Shown: piece by piece, positions 38,720 through 48,570 of the stretch | Layout of the letters: every line of letters starts with the position of its first letter | Numbering within the stretch: the first letter of the stretch is position 1 | Origin: Azoarcus sp. | Lineage (GTDB): Bacteria > Pseudomonadota > Gammaproteobacteria > Burkholderiales > Rhodocyclaceae | DNA length: 58,797 nt | Assembly (NCBI GenBank): GCA_031274995.1 | Contig: JAISPJ010000102.1 | Coordinates: 1-58,797, forward strand | Reading direction: 5' to 3' | Notes under the pieces: generated by a model | What the model saw: only the letters and a program-made list of their open reading frames with translations | Told to the model about the DNA's origin: nothing | Database searches by the model: none | Made by a program: the position numbers and the translations under genes

Positions 38720-39967
38720 ATGACAACAACATCCGCATCCACGCTCCGCCCCCCCCGCCGTCCGCAGGGCGGGACAAAGGAAAGCCTCTTTATCTGGGAA
38801 GGCAAGGACAAAGCGGGCAAGCTTGTCCGCGGTGAAATGCGGGCAGCCGGCGATTCCGTCGTCAAGTCCTCGCTGCGCCGCCAAGGCATCACCCCCGCGA
38901 AAATCAAGAAGCAGGCCATGTCCCGAGGTCGCAGGGTGACAGACAAGGATATTACGCTTTTTACCCGCCAGTTGGCGACGATGATGAAATCGGGCGTCCC
39001 CTTGCTCCAGGCGTTCGATATCAGCATCAAGGGCACGGGGAATCCTGGCCTTTCCCGATTGCTCAACGAGGTCCGGGGGGAAGTCGAAACAGGTTCCAGC
39101 CTCTCGCATGCGTTTTCCAAGTTTCCGGCGCATTTCGACAGGCTGTTCTGCAATCTGGTTGCGGCGGCCGAACAGGCCGGCATCCTGGACTCCATCCTTG
39201 AACGTCTGGCGACCTACAAGGAAAAAATCCTCGCAATCAAAAGCAAGATCAAATCGGCATTGTTCTATCCAGGCGCCGTCATCGTTGTTTCAGCGGTGGT
39301 CGTTGCCATCATCATGATCTGGGTCGTCCCCACGTTCAAAGAGGTCTTCGCCAGTTTCGGGGCGGAACTACCCACGCCGACACTGGTGGTTATCGGCATT
39401 TCCGATTTCTTCGTCGAGTACTGGTGGCTTATTTTCGGCCTGCTGGGCGGTAGCGTCGTGGCAATCACCATGGCCTACAAACGATCCGTACCCATGCAGA
39501 TCGCGGTTGACCGCATTGTGCTGAAACTGCCGGTCGTAGGTGATGTCGTCCGCAAGGCCACCATCGCGCGTTGGTCACGGACGTTGTCGACGATGTTTTC
39601 TGCCGGTGTGCCGCTGATCGAAGCTCTGGACTCCGTGGGTGGCGCTTCGGGCAATCATTTGTATATGATCGCTACACGCAGCATCCAGAACGAGGTCAGC
39701 ACCGGCCTGAGCCTGAATATGTCCATGCAAAATACAGGCGTATTCCCAGCCATGGTCGTACAGATGGTGTCCATCGGCGAAGAAGCAGGCCAACTCGACC
39801 ACATGCTTTCCAAAGTGGCCGATTTTTACGATCAGGAAGTCGACGACGCGGTTGCCGCCATGTCTACCCTGCTGGAACCCCTCATCATGGTTTTCCTTGG
39901 CGTGCTCATCGGTGGGCTGGTCGTGGCCATGTACTTGCCAATCTTCAAACTCGGCTCCGTTGTCTGA
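38720..39967 (+). CDS. pilC: Type IV pilus inner-membrane platform protein PilC
   Basis: A protein of 415 residues. Two repeated GspF domains are visible: DITLFTRQLATMMKSGVPLLQAFD (about 75-98) and RWSRTLSTMFSAGVPLIEALD (about 285-305), each followed by transmembrane helices (VIVVSAVVVAIIMIWVVPTF; LIMVFLGVLIGGLVVAMYLPIF). PilC links the PilB/PilT motors to the pilus base. It follows pilB by 41 bases. Confidence 0.97.
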   Translation: MTTTSASTLRPPRRPQGGTKESLFIWEGKDKAGKLVRGEMRAAGDSVVKSSLRRQGITPAKIKKQAMSRGRRVTDKDITLFTRQLATMMKSGVPLLQAFDISIKGTGNPGLSRLLNEVRGEVETGSSLSHAFSKFPAHFDRLFCNLVAAAEQAGILDSILERLATYKEKILAIKSKIKSALFYPGAVIVVSAVVVAIIMIWVVPTFKEVFASFGAELPTPTLVVIGISDFFVEYWWLIFGLLGGSVVAITMAYKRSVPMQIAVDRIVLKLPVVGDVVRKATIARWSRTLSTMFSAGVPLIEALDSVGGASGNHLYMIATRSIQNEVSTGLSLNMSMQNTGVFPAMVVQMVSIGEEAGQLDHMLSKVADFYDQEVDDAVAAMSTLLEPLIMVFLGVLIGGLVVAMYLPIFKLGSVV

Positions 39968-39971
39968 CGGT

Positions 39972-40835
39972 ATGGCCGCTTTCTTCGACAATCCCTCCGC
40001 GTTCGTACCGTTCGCCGCGTTGCTTGGCCTTTTCATCGGCAGTTTTCTCAATGTCGTCATCGTCCGCCTTCCCGTGATGATGGAGCGCGAATGGCAGGCG
40101 GAAATGGCCGAATTGCGCGGCGGCCCCGTTGTAGAAACCGGGCGGTTCAATCTCTTCGTGCCGCGCTCGCGCTGCCCGCATTGCGAACACACGATTTCGG
40201 CGCTGGAAAACATCCCGCTCGTGAGTTACCTGTTTCTGCGCGGGCATTGCCGTCACTGCCAGGCATCCATCAGTGTCCGCTATCCGCTGGTAGAGTTGCT
40301 GACGGCGGCGCTTTCCGCCTACGTGGTCTGGCGTTCCGGTTACAGCCTGACCACGGCGGGCGGGCTGGTTTTCGTCTGGATCATGATCGCGCTGGCTTTT
40401 ATTGATTTCGATACCCGTCTGTTGCCCGACAGCCTGACACTGCCCTTGCTGTGGATGGGCTTGGTCTTCAACCTGCTCACGGGCAACGTCCCTCTCGAAG
40501 AGGCCGTCATCGGAGCCGTGGGCGGATATCTTTTTCTGTGGTCGGTGTATTGGTTGTTCAGGCTCGCGACCGGCAAGGAGGGCATGGGATACGGCGACTT
40601 CAAGCTGCTCGCGGCCATTGGCGCGTGGTTGGGCTGGAAGGCGCTGCCGCTGACCGTCGTGCTGGCCTCCGTTACCGGCGCACTCCTTGGAATCGGCCTG
40701 ATTGCGCTTGGGTTTCACCGGCGCGGCACGCCGATGCCCTTCGGGCCTTTTCTCGCCATCGCGGGGCTGCTCGCCCTGTTCCAGGGTGAGGCGCTGGGCA
40801 CATTCCTGCCCATTTTCTCCAGGCCCGCCTTTTGA
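39972..40835 (+). CDS. pilD: Prepilin peptidase / N-methyltransferase PilD
   Basis: A protein of 287 residues from ATG 39972, four bases after pilC. The zinc-site cysteines are in CPHCEH and CRHCQ. The peptidase aspartates are in FIDFDTRLLPD and GYGDFKLLA. It cleaves the leader of type IV prepilins and methylates the new N-terminus. The frame is open upstream inside pilC, but the family start MAAFFDNPSAFV fits here. The usual coaE and yacG genes do not follow; an FmdB-type gene does. Confidence 0.96.
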   Translation: MAAFFDNPSAFVPFAALLGLFIGSFLNVVIVRLPVMMEREWQAEMAELRGGPVVETGRFNLFVPRSRCPHCEHTISALENIPLVSYLFLRGHCRHCQASISVRYPLVELLTAALSAYVVWRSGYSLTTAGGLVFVWIMIALAFIDFDTRLLPDSLTLPLLWMGLVFNLLTGNVPLEEAVIGAVGGYLFLWSVYWLFRLATGKEGMGYGDFKLLAAIGAWLGWKALPLTVVLASVTGALLGIGLIALGFHRRGTPMPFGPFLAIAGLLALFQGEALGTFLPIFSRPAF

Positions 40836-40923
40836 AGTTGGGCGCGTGCGCCTTCATTTTTTGTGCGGAGCTGCGCACGCGCGTTGTGCTAAAGTTATAA
40901 GTTCAGTTTTAAGGAGAGGCCCC

Positions 40924-41184
40924 ATGCCGATTTATGAATACCGCTGCGAGCATTGCGGATTTCAGAAAGACCATCTTCAGAAAATGAGCGATGCCGCGCT
41001 CACCGTTTGCCCGTCCTGCAACAGCGGCCGTTATGTCAGACAACTTTCGGCGGCGGGGTTCCAGCTTAAGGGAAGTGGTTGGTACGCCACCGATTTCAAG
41101 TGCCCGGCGGCTCAGAGCAAGCCCGAAAATGCTGCGGCTTCTGTACCCCCCTGCGCCGGCAACTGTGCCTGCCATTCGTCCTGA
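40924..41184 (+). CDS. FmdB-family zinc ribbon protein
   Basis: A protein of 86 residues starting MPIYEYRCEHCGF after a strong AAGGAGAGG site. Two CxxC pairs (CEHC at 8-11, CPSC at 30-33) form the zinc ribbon, followed by LSAAGFQLKGSGWYATDF, the rest of the signature. The tail has more cysteines (CAGNCACHSS). The function is unknown; the family is a regular neighbour of DUF502 and aspS in Betaproteobacteria. Confidence 0.93.
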   Translation: MPIYEYRCEHCGFQKDHLQKMSDAALTVCPSCNSGRYVRQLSAAGFQLKGSGWYATDFKCPAAQSKPENAAASVPPCAGNCACHSS

Positions 41185-41208
41185 CACCGGGCAAAGGGAT
41201 TTTCCGGC

Positions 41209-41835
41209 GTGAAGAAGTATTTCATCACCGGCCTGTTGATCTGGATACCCTTATACATCACCATCGCGGTGCTGGCATGGATCGTCAACTTGCTGGACGG
41301 CTGGATCATGCCTTGGCTGCCGCAACACCTGAACCCGCAGATCATCTTCGGTTTCAGCATTCCCGGACTGGGTGTTGTACTGTGCGCCTTTATCCTGTTT
41401 GCCTCCGGCGTTATTGGCGCAAACGTCCTTGGGCAGAGGGTCGTGCGCTTGTGGGAATCGATGCTGGCGCGCATCCCGGTTGTCAAGTCCCTCTACTACA
41501 GTATCAAGCAAGTCTCGGACACGCTTTTCTCCAGCGACGGCAGGGCCTTCAGCAAGGCATTGCTGGTTCAATACCCGCGCGAGGGCATCTGGACGATCGG
41601 ATTTCTGACCGGGACTCCCGGCGCCGACGTCACCCAGCAAATCGGCGATGGTTACATCAGCATCTATGTACCTACCACGCCAAACCCGACTTCAGGATTT
41701 TTCTTGATGCTGCCCGCAGCGGATGCTATCGAACTCGACATGAGCGTGGATGAGGCGCTCAAGTACATCATCTCGATGGGGGTCGTTGCGCCCCCATCAC
41801 GTACACCGGAAAGCAGCATTTTTCTTCTCGATTGA
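41209..41835 (+). CDS. DUF502 family membrane protein
   Basis: A protein of 208 residues read from GTG 41209 ([19 protein letters not shown]). Two membrane segments (about 4-28 and 47-71) are followed by [20 protein letters not shown], a conserved DUF502 motif, and a soluble part ending in SMGVVAPP. The function is not known. It stands between the FmdB-type gene and aspS with gaps under 30 bases, so the three are probably one operon. Confidence 0.9.
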   Translation: MKKYFITGLLIWIPLYITIAVLAWIVNLLDGWIMPWLPQHLNPQIIFGFSIPGLGVVLCAFILFASGVIGANVLGQRVVRLWESMLARIPVVKSLYYSIKQVSDTLFSSDGRAFSKALLVQYPREGIWTIGFLTGTPGADVTQQIGDGYISIYVPTTPNPTSGFFLMLPAADAIELDMSVDEALKYIISMGVVAPPSRTPESSIFLLD

Positions 41836-41852
41836 GTCTTTGGGAATTTTTT

Positions 41853-43643
41853 ATGCGAACTCACTACTGCGGCCAGGTTACGACCGCCCACCTCGACCAG
41901 ACCGTTACGCTTTGTGGGTGGGTTCACCGCCGCCGCGATCATGGCGGCGTCATCTTCATCGACCTCAGGGATCGAGAAGGGCTGGCGCAGATCGTGTGTG
42001 ACCCGGATCGCCCGGACATGTTCAAGGTCGCCGAGTCGATTCGCAACGAGTATTGCCTGAAGCTCACGGGCAAGGTGCGCCGCCGCCCGGCGGGGACGGA
42101 GAACACGGGCCTTGCTTCCGGTGCGATCGAAGTGTTGTGCCACGACATCGAAATTCTCAACACCTCGGTTCCGCCTCCCTTTCAACTCGACGATGACAAT
42201 CTCTCCGAAACGGTGCGCCTGACCAACCGGGTCATCGACCTGCGCCGCCCCCGGATGCAGAACAATCTGATGCTGCGCTACAAGGTGGCAATGGCTTTTC
42301 GCCGTTTCCTCGACTCCCGCGGTTTCATCGACATCGAAACGCCGATGCTGACGAAAAGCACGCCCGAGGGGGCGCGCGATTACCTGGTGCCTTCCCGCGT
42401 CCACGCCGGGCAGTTCTTCGCTCTCCCGCAGTCGCCCCAGTTGTTCAAGCAGTTGCTGATGATTGCGGGCTTTGACCGCTACTACCAGATCACGAAGTGT
42501 TTCCGTGACGAAGACCTGCGCGCCGACCGCCAGCCCGAATTTACCCAGGTCGATATTGAAACGTCGTTCATGGACGTGACCGGTGTCACTACCCTGATGG
42601 AAGAGATGATCCGTTTCGTCTTCAGAGAAACGCTCGCAGTCGAATTGCCCAATCCTTTCCCGAGGCTGACTTACGCAGAAGCCATGAGCCGCTACGGCTC
42701 CGACAAGCCCGATTTGCGGGTTACGCTCGAACTCACCGAAATCACCGATCTGGTCAAGGATGTTTCTTTCAAGGTATTCTCGGGCGCAGCCAATTCCGGT
42801 GGACGTGTCGCGGCGCTGCGCGTGCCGGGAGGCGCGAGCCTCACCCGTGGAGAAATCGACGAATACGGTCGTTTCGTCGGTATTTATGGCGCAAAAGGTT
42901 TGGCATATATCAAGGTAAATGACGTAAATCAGGCAAACGAACAGGGATTGCAATCGCCTATCGTCAAGAATTTGCACGAAACCGCATTGCGCGCGATTCT
43001 CGAACGTACCGGAGCCAAATCGGGCGATCTCATTTTCTTTGGCGCGGACAAGCCAAAAATTGTAGCTGACGCGCTGGGTGCGCTTCGTGTCAAACTTGGG
43101 CACGAAAAAGGGTATGTTTCTGGCACGGCATGGTGCCCCATATGGATCGTTGACTTTCCGATGTTTGAATACGACGAGGATGATAAGCGCTGGATGGCCT
43201 GCCACCATCCTTTTACCAGTCCAAAGGACGAACATGCCGCGCTCTTGAAAAGCAGCCCCGGCGAATGTCTTGCCAAGGCTTACGACCTTGCGCTCAATGG
43301 CTGGGAAATCGGCGGTGGATCGATCCGTATCCATCGCGCTGATGTGCAGGAGGCCGTATTCGAGGCGCTCAATATCGAACCCGAAGAACAACAGGTTAAG
43401 TTCGGTTTTTTGCTTGATGCCCTCAAATTCGGCGCACCACCGCATGGCGGGCTGGCTTTTGGGCTGGATCGCGTGGTGACGCTGATGGCCGGGGCGGAAT
43501 CCATCCGTGACGTCATCGCTTTTCCCAAGACACAGCGCGCTCAATGCCTGCTGACCAGCGCTCCTGGCACAGTCGATGAAAAACAGCTCCGGGAATTGCA
43601 CATCCGCTTGCGCCAGCCCGCTTTTCAAACCGACGCGAACTGA
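41853..43643 (+). CDS. aspS: Aspartyl-tRNA synthetase
   Basis: A class II aminoacyl-tRNA synthetase of 596 residues from ATG 41853 (MRTHYCGQV). The N-terminal OB-fold has [23 protein letters not shown]. Motif 1 is [14 protein letters not shown], motif 2 is [20 protein letters not shown] and motif 3 is [14 protein letters not shown]. The bacterial GAD insertion lies between motifs 2 and 3. As in many Betaproteobacteria without AsnRS it may be non-discriminating; this cannot be read off directly. Confidence 0.97.
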   Translation: MRTHYCGQVTTAHLDQTVTLCGWVHRRRDHGGVIFIDLRDREGLAQIVCDPDRPDMFKVAESIRNEYCLKLTGKVRRRPAGTENTGLASGAIEVLCHDIEILNTSVPPPFQLDDDNLSETVRLTNRVIDLRRPRMQNNLMLRYKVAMAFRRFLDSRGFIDIETPMLTKSTPEGARDYLVPSRVHAGQFFALPQSPQLFKQLLMIAGFDRYYQITKCFRDEDLRADRQPEFTQVDIETSFMDVTGVTTLMEEMIRFVFRETLAVELPNPFPRLTYAEAMSRYGSDKPDLRVTLELTEITDLVKDVSFKVFSGAANSGGRVAALRVPGGASLTRGEIDEYGRFVGIYGAKGLAYIKVNDVNQANEQGLQSPIVKNLHETALRAILERTGAKSGDLIFFGADKPKIVADALGALRVKLGHEKGYVSGTAWCPIWIVDFPMFEYDEDDKRWMACHHPFTSPKDEHAALLKSSPGECLAKAYDLALNGWEIGGGSIRIHRADVQEAVFEALNIEPEEQQVKFGFLLDALKFGAPPHGGLAFGLDRVVTLMAGAESIRDVIAFPKTQRAQCLLTSAPGTVDEKQLRELHIRLRQPAFQTDAN

Positions 43644-43689
43644 TCTTTTATCCAGCGGTCAATACAGAAACGAAATCCCGGACACAACA

Positions 43690-43718
43690 AACAGGGCGCT
43701 ATTTCCGAGCGCCCTGTT
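43690..43718. terminator. Bidirectional terminator between aspS and the cold-shock gene
   Basis: An eleven-base-pair perfect hairpin (stem core ACAGGGCGCT/AGCGCCCTGT, seven-base loop) sits between convergent genes. It is followed by TGCTGTTT on the plus side and by TTTGTTGTG on the minus side, so it can end transcription from both. Confidence 0.8.
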
Positions 43719-43732
43719 GCTGTTTGACGTTA

Positions 43733-43939
43733 TCAAGCTGGCCGTTGAATGTTGGAAGCTTGTTTGCCTTTCGGCCCTTGGGTGATCTCGAAGGAGACCT
43801 TTTCACCCTCTTTCAGGGTTTTGAAACCGTTCATGTTGATAGCGGAAAAATGCGCGAACAGATCTTCGCTACCGTCATCGGGTGTAATGAACCCAAACCC
43901 CTTGGAATCGTTGAACCATTTGACAATGCCCGTTGCCAT
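43733..43939 (-). CDS. Cold-shock protein (CspA family)
   Basis: A protein of 68 residues, a single cold-shock domain. RNP1 is KGFGFITP (13-20) and RNP2 is DLFAHFSAI (27-35). It binds single-stranded nucleic acid and acts as an RNA chaperone. The long upstream region fits a cspA-type leader. The paralogue type (cold- or growth-regulated) cannot be told from sequence. Confidence 0.96.
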   Translation of the reverse strand: MATGIVKWFNDSKGFGFITPDDGSEDLFAHFSAINMNGFKTLKEGEKVSFEITQGPKGKQASNIQRPA

Positions 43940-44338
43940 TTACATTAATCCTTCATTTTCAAAGTAGCTCACAGCCGGAAGCCTCGGTCAGCGTATTTCA
44001 TCAGACACCCTAGCTTCCTCGTTCGAGGTTTGCCGGAAAAGACACAATATCCGGCAAATTTTCATCAGGTAAGCACAGAATGCGACTTTGACTTACGCAT
44101 ATTTTATTTTCACGCACTCTTTTTCGTAATGTCAACGATTTTCTGCATATTGACCCATACCGGGTTTAACACATGCAACATTACACACTGCAACAAACAT
44201 CTGAACTTGCGCCTGCCGCAAGTCTGGCATACTTCGATCCAGAAATGACACAGGGAATAAAGCATCCACCTTCCTGAATAACGGTTACCCCGGCCTTGCT
44301 TCCACCGACGGCAGCTTGGTTGGATTAAAATAACCCGC
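43940..44338. other. Intergenic region with the csp leader and the clpS upstream region
   Basis: These 399 AT-richer bases hold no convincing gene. The left part reads on the minus strand as a leader of about 160 bases for the cold-shock gene. The right part is upstream of clpS. Short frames here have no homology I recognise. Confidence 0.6.
44106..44135 (-). promoter_or_regulatory. Predicted promoter of the cold-shock gene
   Basis: On the minus strand a perfect -35 TTGACA (44135-44130) is followed after 18 bases by GAAAAT (44111-44106), four of six to the -10 consensus. It would give a leader of about 160 bases, close in length to the E. coli cspA leader. Confidence 0.45.
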
Positions 44339-44653
44339 ATGACCACAACCAAAAAACAAGACGGAACCGTGCTGGAGGCCCGGCGCACGCACGTTCGCCG
44401 CCCTCCGCTTTACAAGGTGCTTCTGCTCAACGATGACTTTACCCCGATGGAGTTCGTCGTGGTCGTCCTGCAAAAGTACTTTGGCATGAACCGCGAACGC
44501 GCGACGCAGATCATGCTTCAGGTTCATAGAGAAGGTATGGGAATGTGTGGCGTATTTACAAAAGATGTTGCTTCGACAAAGGTCGAACAGGTCGTATCCT
44601 ACGCACGCCAGCACCAACATCCGTTAGCATGCGTGATGGAGGAAAACGAATGA
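44339..44653 (+). CDS. clpS: ATP-dependent Clp protease adapter ClpS
   Basis: A protein of 104 residues. The core [21 protein letters not shown] holds the N-degron binding residues (Asn-Asp-Asp, Met), followed by [16 protein letters not shown] and the C-terminal region with the ClpA-contact histidine in HREG. ClpS delivers proteins with bulky N-terminal residues to ClpAP. The stop overlaps the clpA start (ATGA). Confidence 0.97.
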   Translation: MTTTKKQDGTVLEARRTHVRRPPLYKVLLLNDDFTPMEFVVVVLQKYFGMNRERATQIMLQVHREGMGMCGVFTKDVASTKVEQVVSYARQHQHPLACVMEENE

Positions 44654-46935
44654 TCGCGCAAGAGCTTGAAGTCAGCCTGCATCTGGCCTTTGTCGAAGCC
44701 CGCCAGAAACGGCATGAATTCATCACAGTCGAGCACCTGCTGCTCGCGCTGCTGGATAACCCGTCCGCCGCGCAGGTTCTGCGCGCCTGTTCGGTCAACA
44801 TCAACGAATTGCGGAAGGATCTGACCCAGTTCATCAACGACCATACCCCCAAGGTCGGCGGCAGCGACGAGATCGAAACCCAACCCACGCTCGGCTTTCA
44901 GCGCGTCATCCAGCGTGCGATCCTGCATGTGCAGTCATCAGGAAAAAAGAAAGTAAACGGTGCCAATGTGCTGGTTGCCATTTTTGGCGAGAAGGATTCG
45001 CATGCCGTTTTTTTCCTCCAACGGCAAAATATCTCCCGTCTCGATGTCGTGAACTACATCTCGCACGGCGTCACCAGGACGCACCCGGAAGACGCTTCGG
45101 TTCCCAATCGCAACGACCAGGAAGCCACCGAACAGGAGCAGGAAGAAAAATCCCGTGACAACGTGCTTGAAACCTATACCCACAACCTCAACCAGCGGGC
45201 ATTGCAGGGTAAAATCGACCCGCTGGTCGGTCGTGAGAGGGAAGTCGAGCGCGTCATCCAGACCTTGTGCCGCCGGCGCAAGAATAATCCATTGCTGGTT
45301 GGCGAAGCGGGCGTGGGCAAAACCGCCATCGCCGAGGGGTTGGCTCATCGCGTCGTCGGCAGGCTCGTGCCGGAAATCCTCAAAAGCGCGCAGGTCTACG
45401 CCCTCGACATGGGGGCGCTGCTGGCTGGCACGAAGTATCGCGGCGATTTCGAGCAACGCATGAAGGCCGTGCTCAAGCAATTGCTCGATAACCATGATGC
45501 CATTCTCTTCATCGACGAAATCCACACCCTGATCGGGGCCGGCGCGGCCTCGGGCGGCACGCTGGATGCCTCGAACCTGCTGAAACCGGCGCTATCCACC
45601 GGACAACTGAAGTGTATCGGCGCGACCACCTACTCCGAATTTCGCCAAATCTTTGAAAAAGATCATGCCCTGTCCCGGCGTTTCCAGAAAATCGACGTCG
45701 TCGAACCCTCTGTGGCTGAGACCATCGAGATTCTCAAGGGGCTGAAAACCCGTTTCGAGGAACATCACGGCATCCGGTATTCGCTTTCCGCCCTGACCAG
45801 CGCCGCTGAACTGTCGGCCAGATACATCAACGACCGCCACCTGCCTGACAAGGCTATCGACGTCATCGACGAAGCTGGCGCGGCACAGCGTATCCTGCCC
45901 AAATCCCGGCAGAAGAAAACGATCGGCAAGGGCGAAATTGAAGACATCGTTGCCAAAATCGCCCGCATCCCGCCGCGCAGTGTTTCCCAGGATGACCGCG
46001 TTTCGCTGAAAACGCTCGACCGCGACCTCAAGAACGTCGTGTTTGGACAGGATGCCGCCATCGATACCTTGGCAAAAGCGATCAAAATGTCGCGTTCCGG
46101 TTTGGGCAATCCGCAAAAACCTATCGGTTCCTTCCTGTTTTCCGGCCCGACCGGCGTCGGCAAGACCGAGGTCGCCCGTCAGCTTGCCTACACCCTGGGT
46201 ATCGAACTCGCGCGCTTCGACATGTCCGAGTACATGGAACGCCACGCAGTAAGCCGCCTGATTGGCGCGCCTCCTGGCTACGTCGGTTTCGACCAGGGAG
46301 GATTGCTCACCGAACAGATCGTCAAGAAACCGCATTGCGTGCTGTTGCTCGACGAAATCGAAAAAGCCCACCCGGATATCTACAACATCCTGCTCCAGGT
46401 CATGGATCACGGTACGCTCACCGACAACAACGGGCGGCAGGCCGATTTTCGTAACGTCATCCTCATCATGACCACCAATGCCGGGGCCGACGCCATGCAG
46501 AAACCCGTCATGGGCTTCTCGGCCAAACGCGAAATGGGCAGCGAGATGGGCGAAATCAAGCGCATTTTTACTCCCGAGTTCCGCAACCGGCTCGATGCCA
46601 TGATTTCGTTCAAGGCGCTCGACAGCGAAATCATCCTCCGCGTGGTCGACAAATTCCTGACGCAGCTTGAAGGCCAATTGCACGAGAAGAAAGTCGAAGC
46701 CCACTTCACCGACGCCCTCAAATCGTGGCTGGCTGAAAAGGGCTTCGATCCAGTAATGGGCGCCCGTCCGATGGCGCGGCTGATCCAGGACATGATCCAC
46801 GCCGCGCTGGCCGACGAGTTGCTGTTCGGACGGCTCGCCAACGGCGGCAAAGTGACCGTCGACATCGACTTGGACAACGAGAAGATCAAACTGGCTTTCG
46901 ACCACGACTCGGTTTCCGAACCCGCCGTCGTCTGA
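44650..46935 (+). CDS. clpA: ATP-dependent Clp protease ATPase subunit ClpA
   Basis: A AAA+ unfoldase of 761 residues from ATG 44650 ([10 protein letters not shown]), which overlaps the clpS stop. It has the N-domain (1-145), a linker rich in Gln/Glu, D1 with [15 protein letters not shown] at about 217-231 and [18 protein letters not shown], and D2 with [16 protein letters not shown] at about 499-514. The ClpP-binding IGF/L-type loop region is in D2. The frame is open upstream within clpS, but that part is not homologous. clpP is elsewhere. Confidence 0.97.
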   Translation: MIAQELEVSLHLAFVEARQKRHEFITVEHLLLALLDNPSAAQVLRACSVNINELRKDLTQFINDHTPKVGGSDEIETQPTLGFQRVIQRAILHVQSSGKKKVNGANVLVAIFGEKDSHAVFFLQRQNISRLDVVNYISHGVTRTHPEDASVPNRNDQEATEQEQEEKSRDNVLETYTHNLNQRALQGKIDPLVGREREVERVIQTLCRRRKNNPLLVGEAGVGKTAIAEGLAHRVVGRLVPEILKSAQVYALDMGALLAGTKYRGDFEQRMKAVLKQLLDNHDAILFIDEIHTLIGAGAASGGTLDASNLLKPALSTGQLKCIGATTYSEFRQIFEKDHALSRRFQKIDVVEPSVAETIEILKGLKTRFEEHHGIRYSLSALTSAAELSARYINDRHLPDKAIDVIDEAGAAQRILPKSRQKKTIGKGEIEDIVAKIARIPPRSVSQDDRVSLKTLDRDLKNVVFGQDAAIDTLAKAIKMSRSGLGNPQKPIGSFLFSGPTGVGKTEVARQLAYTLGIELARFDMSEYMERHAVSRLIGAPPGYVGFDQGGLLTEQIVKKPHCVLLLDEIEKAHPDIYNILLQVMDHGTLTDNNGRQADFRNVILIMTTNAGADAMQKPVMGFSAKREMGSEMGEIKRIFTPEFRNRLDAMISFKALDSEIILRVVDKFLTQLEGQLHEKKVEAHFTDALKSWLAEKGFDPVMGARPMARLIQDMIHAALADELLFGRLANGGKVTVDIDLDNEKIKLAFDHDSVSEPAVV

Positions 46936-46949
46936 ATCGGGCGCCTGAA

Positions 46950-46985
46950 AAACGACAAGGCCACCTGGAGGTGGCCTTGTCGTTT
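46950..46985. terminator. Strong hairpin terminator after clpA
   Basis: A perfect 16-base-pair stem (AAACGACAAGGCCACC and its complement) encloses a TGGA loop. It stands between the convergent clpA and Spy-like genes and ends in CGTTT on both strands, so it can serve both. Confidence 0.85.
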
Positions 46986-47024
46986 CGGGGCAGATGTTTC
47001 GCCCTGTCCGTTTTATTGCCCGTA

Positions 47025-47612
47025 TCAAGGCATGTAAGGATCTGGCGTTCCCGTCATGCAGCCCGGCCCGCCCATCATGCAGCCTGAACCTCCCATCATG
47101 CAGCCTGGGCCGCCCATCATTTTTCCGCCACCGCGCATTGGTTGCATGAAATGGGCAGTTTCGGCATCGAATACCGTTTTCTGGGCCTGGCTCAACTTAC
47201 TGTAAAACGTCTCGACCGACTTGCGCATATCAGCCAGCATGCCTGCGCGTTTTTTGTTGAACTCTTCCGCGCGCTCCATGCGCTCGATTGCCGTCTTGGG
47301 CACTCCGGCGTTGCGCCTGTTTTCCATTTCCTTCAGCATGGTATCAGCACGCGCTTCAGCGGCTTTCTTGAAATCCGCCCAGGCTGGCCTTTGTTCCGGG
47401 GTCAGCGCCAAAGCAAGCTCGAGCCGCGCCAGATGCACTTCCATCCGTTTGTTCATCCGCTCCTTGACTTGTTCCGGGCTGGCGTTGTTCCAGCCGTACC
47501 CGCCGCCGCCCCACCCTTGCCCGCCACGGCCCGGCTGGGCCATGGCCGTGCCACCAAACAGGGTAGTGACCGCCAGCGCGGCCACGAGTGATGTTTTGAT
47601 CCAGGGTTTCAT
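47025..47612 (-). CDS. Spy/CpxP-like periplasmic protein with Met/Cys-rich repeat tail
   Basis: A protein of 195 residues from ATG 47612, with AGGAAGGAG upstream. Residues 1-25 are a signal peptide ending AMA. A Gly-rich stretch (GRGGQGWGGGGYG) is followed by a helical LTxxQ-type domain with LALTPEQRPAWADF and a second LSQAQKTVFD, as in the Spy/CpxP family of periplasmic chaperones and stress sensors. The tail, about 168-190, has three 7-residue units of the form GxGCMxG, rich in Cys and Met and suited to bind soft metals such as Cu(I). The gene is divergent from a two-component system, like spy or cpxP near cpxRA. Confidence 0.85.
   Translation of the reverse strand: MKPWIKTSLVAALAVTTLFGGTAMAQPGRGGQGWGGGGYGWNNASPEQVKERMNKRMEVHLARLELALALTPEQRPAWADFKKAAEARADTMLKEMENRRNAGVPKTAIERMERAEEFNKKRAGMLADMRKSVETFYSKLSQAQKTVFDAETAHFMQPMRGGGKMMGGPGCMMGGSGCMMGGPGCMTGTPDPYMP
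47050..47112 (-). repeat. Three tandem 21-base repeats encoding the GxGCMxG units
   Basis: Units 47050-47070, 47071-47091 and 47092-47112 share CCC(A/G)TCATGCAGCC and stay in frame inside the Spy-like gene. The next 9 bases (CCCATCATT) start a partial fourth copy. The copy number could vary by slippage. Confidence 0.85.
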
Positions 47613-47743
47613 GTGCAGTCTCCTTCCTCTATGTTCGTTACGCCCATTGTTTCGGGCGATGGACGTATTTAAATCCCAAAAACAAAAATCGGATATACCG
47701 CGGAACGACTGATTTGAACCATGATGTTTCCAACAGCCTGATT

Positions 47744-47759
47744 GATACACAAGGATACA
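47744..47759 (+). promoter_or_regulatory. Possible OmpR-family operator (direct repeat)
   Basis: GATACA occurs at 47744-47749 and 47754-47759, a direct repeat with 10-base period in the divergent region between the Spy-like gene and the response regulator. OmpR-family regulators bind such head-to-tail half-sites. It lies 58 bases upstream of the regulator start. This is a pattern reading only. Confidence 0.3.
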
Positions 47760-47817
47760 AATCAATTCCGCTTCCGCCTAAGATGCGCAAAAAACTATCT
47801 GTAAAGGAGAATCTTCC

Positions 47818-48570
47818 ATGTCTGGCCAAGACCATATCTTGATTGTTGACGATGACCGGGACATCCGTACGCTGCTTGCCGACTATCTCGAAAAACAGGG
47901 ACTGCGCTGCACTGCCGCCGCCGACGGCCGTGAAATGCGCACTGCGCTGGAAAACCACCGCATCGATTTGATCGTGCTCGACATCATGATGCCGGGAGAA
48001 GACGGCCTTACCCTGTGCCGCAACCTGCGTGCCAGCGACTCCCCCAACGCCAGTACGCCCGTATTGATGCTGACTGCGCGCGGCGAAGATATGGATCGCA
48101 TCATCGGTCTCGAAATGGGCGCGGATGACTATTTGCCAAAGCCGTTCGTCCCGCGCGAACTCTATGCCCGGGTTCGCGCCATCCTGCGCCGCGCCCGCGC
48201 TTTGCCCCCAAACATGTCCACCGCGCCCGCTGCGCAAGGGCGTGAGTTGCATTTCGCCAACTGGCGGCTGGACACGGTTGCCCGTCACCTCATCAACCAG
48301 GACGGAGCCATCGTTGCTCTGTCGGGGGCTGAATACCGTATCCTCAGCATTTTCCTTGCCCATCCTCAGAAAGTGCTTTCGCGCGACCAATTGATGGAAC
48401 TTACCCAGGGGCGCGAAGCCGATGTCTTTGACCGCTCCATCGATCTCCTGATTAGCCGTGTGCGCCAGCGGCTCGAAGACAGCGCGCGCGAACCGGCGAT
48501 CATCAAGACCGTGCGCAATGAAGGTTATGTGCTCGCTTGCGACGTCACGCCAGCCGGAGCCGCGTCATGA
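47818..48570 (+). CDS. OmpR-family two-component response regulator
   Basis: A protein of 250 residues. The receiver domain has the acidic pocket Asp11-Asp13, phospho-acceptor Asp55 in LDIMMPGEDG, Thr in MLTARGED and Lys in YLPKPFVPREL. The C-terminal winged-helix domain has VALSGAEYRILSIFLAHPQKVLSRDQL and DRSIDLLISRVRQRL. The start follows AAAGGAGAATC. It overlaps the kinase gene by four bases. The divergent Spy-like gene is a likely target. Confidence 0.94.
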   Translation: MSGQDHILIVDDDRDIRTLLADYLEKQGLRCTAAADGREMRTALENHRIDLIVLDIMMPGEDGLTLCRNLRASDSPNASTPVLMLTARGEDMDRIIGLEMGADDYLPKPFVPRELYARVRAILRRARALPPNMSTAPAAQGRELHFANWRLDTVARHLINQDGAIVALSGAEYRILSIFLAHPQKVLSRDQLMELTQGREADVFDRSIDLLISRVRQRLEDSAREPAIIKTVRNEGYVLACDVTPAGAAS

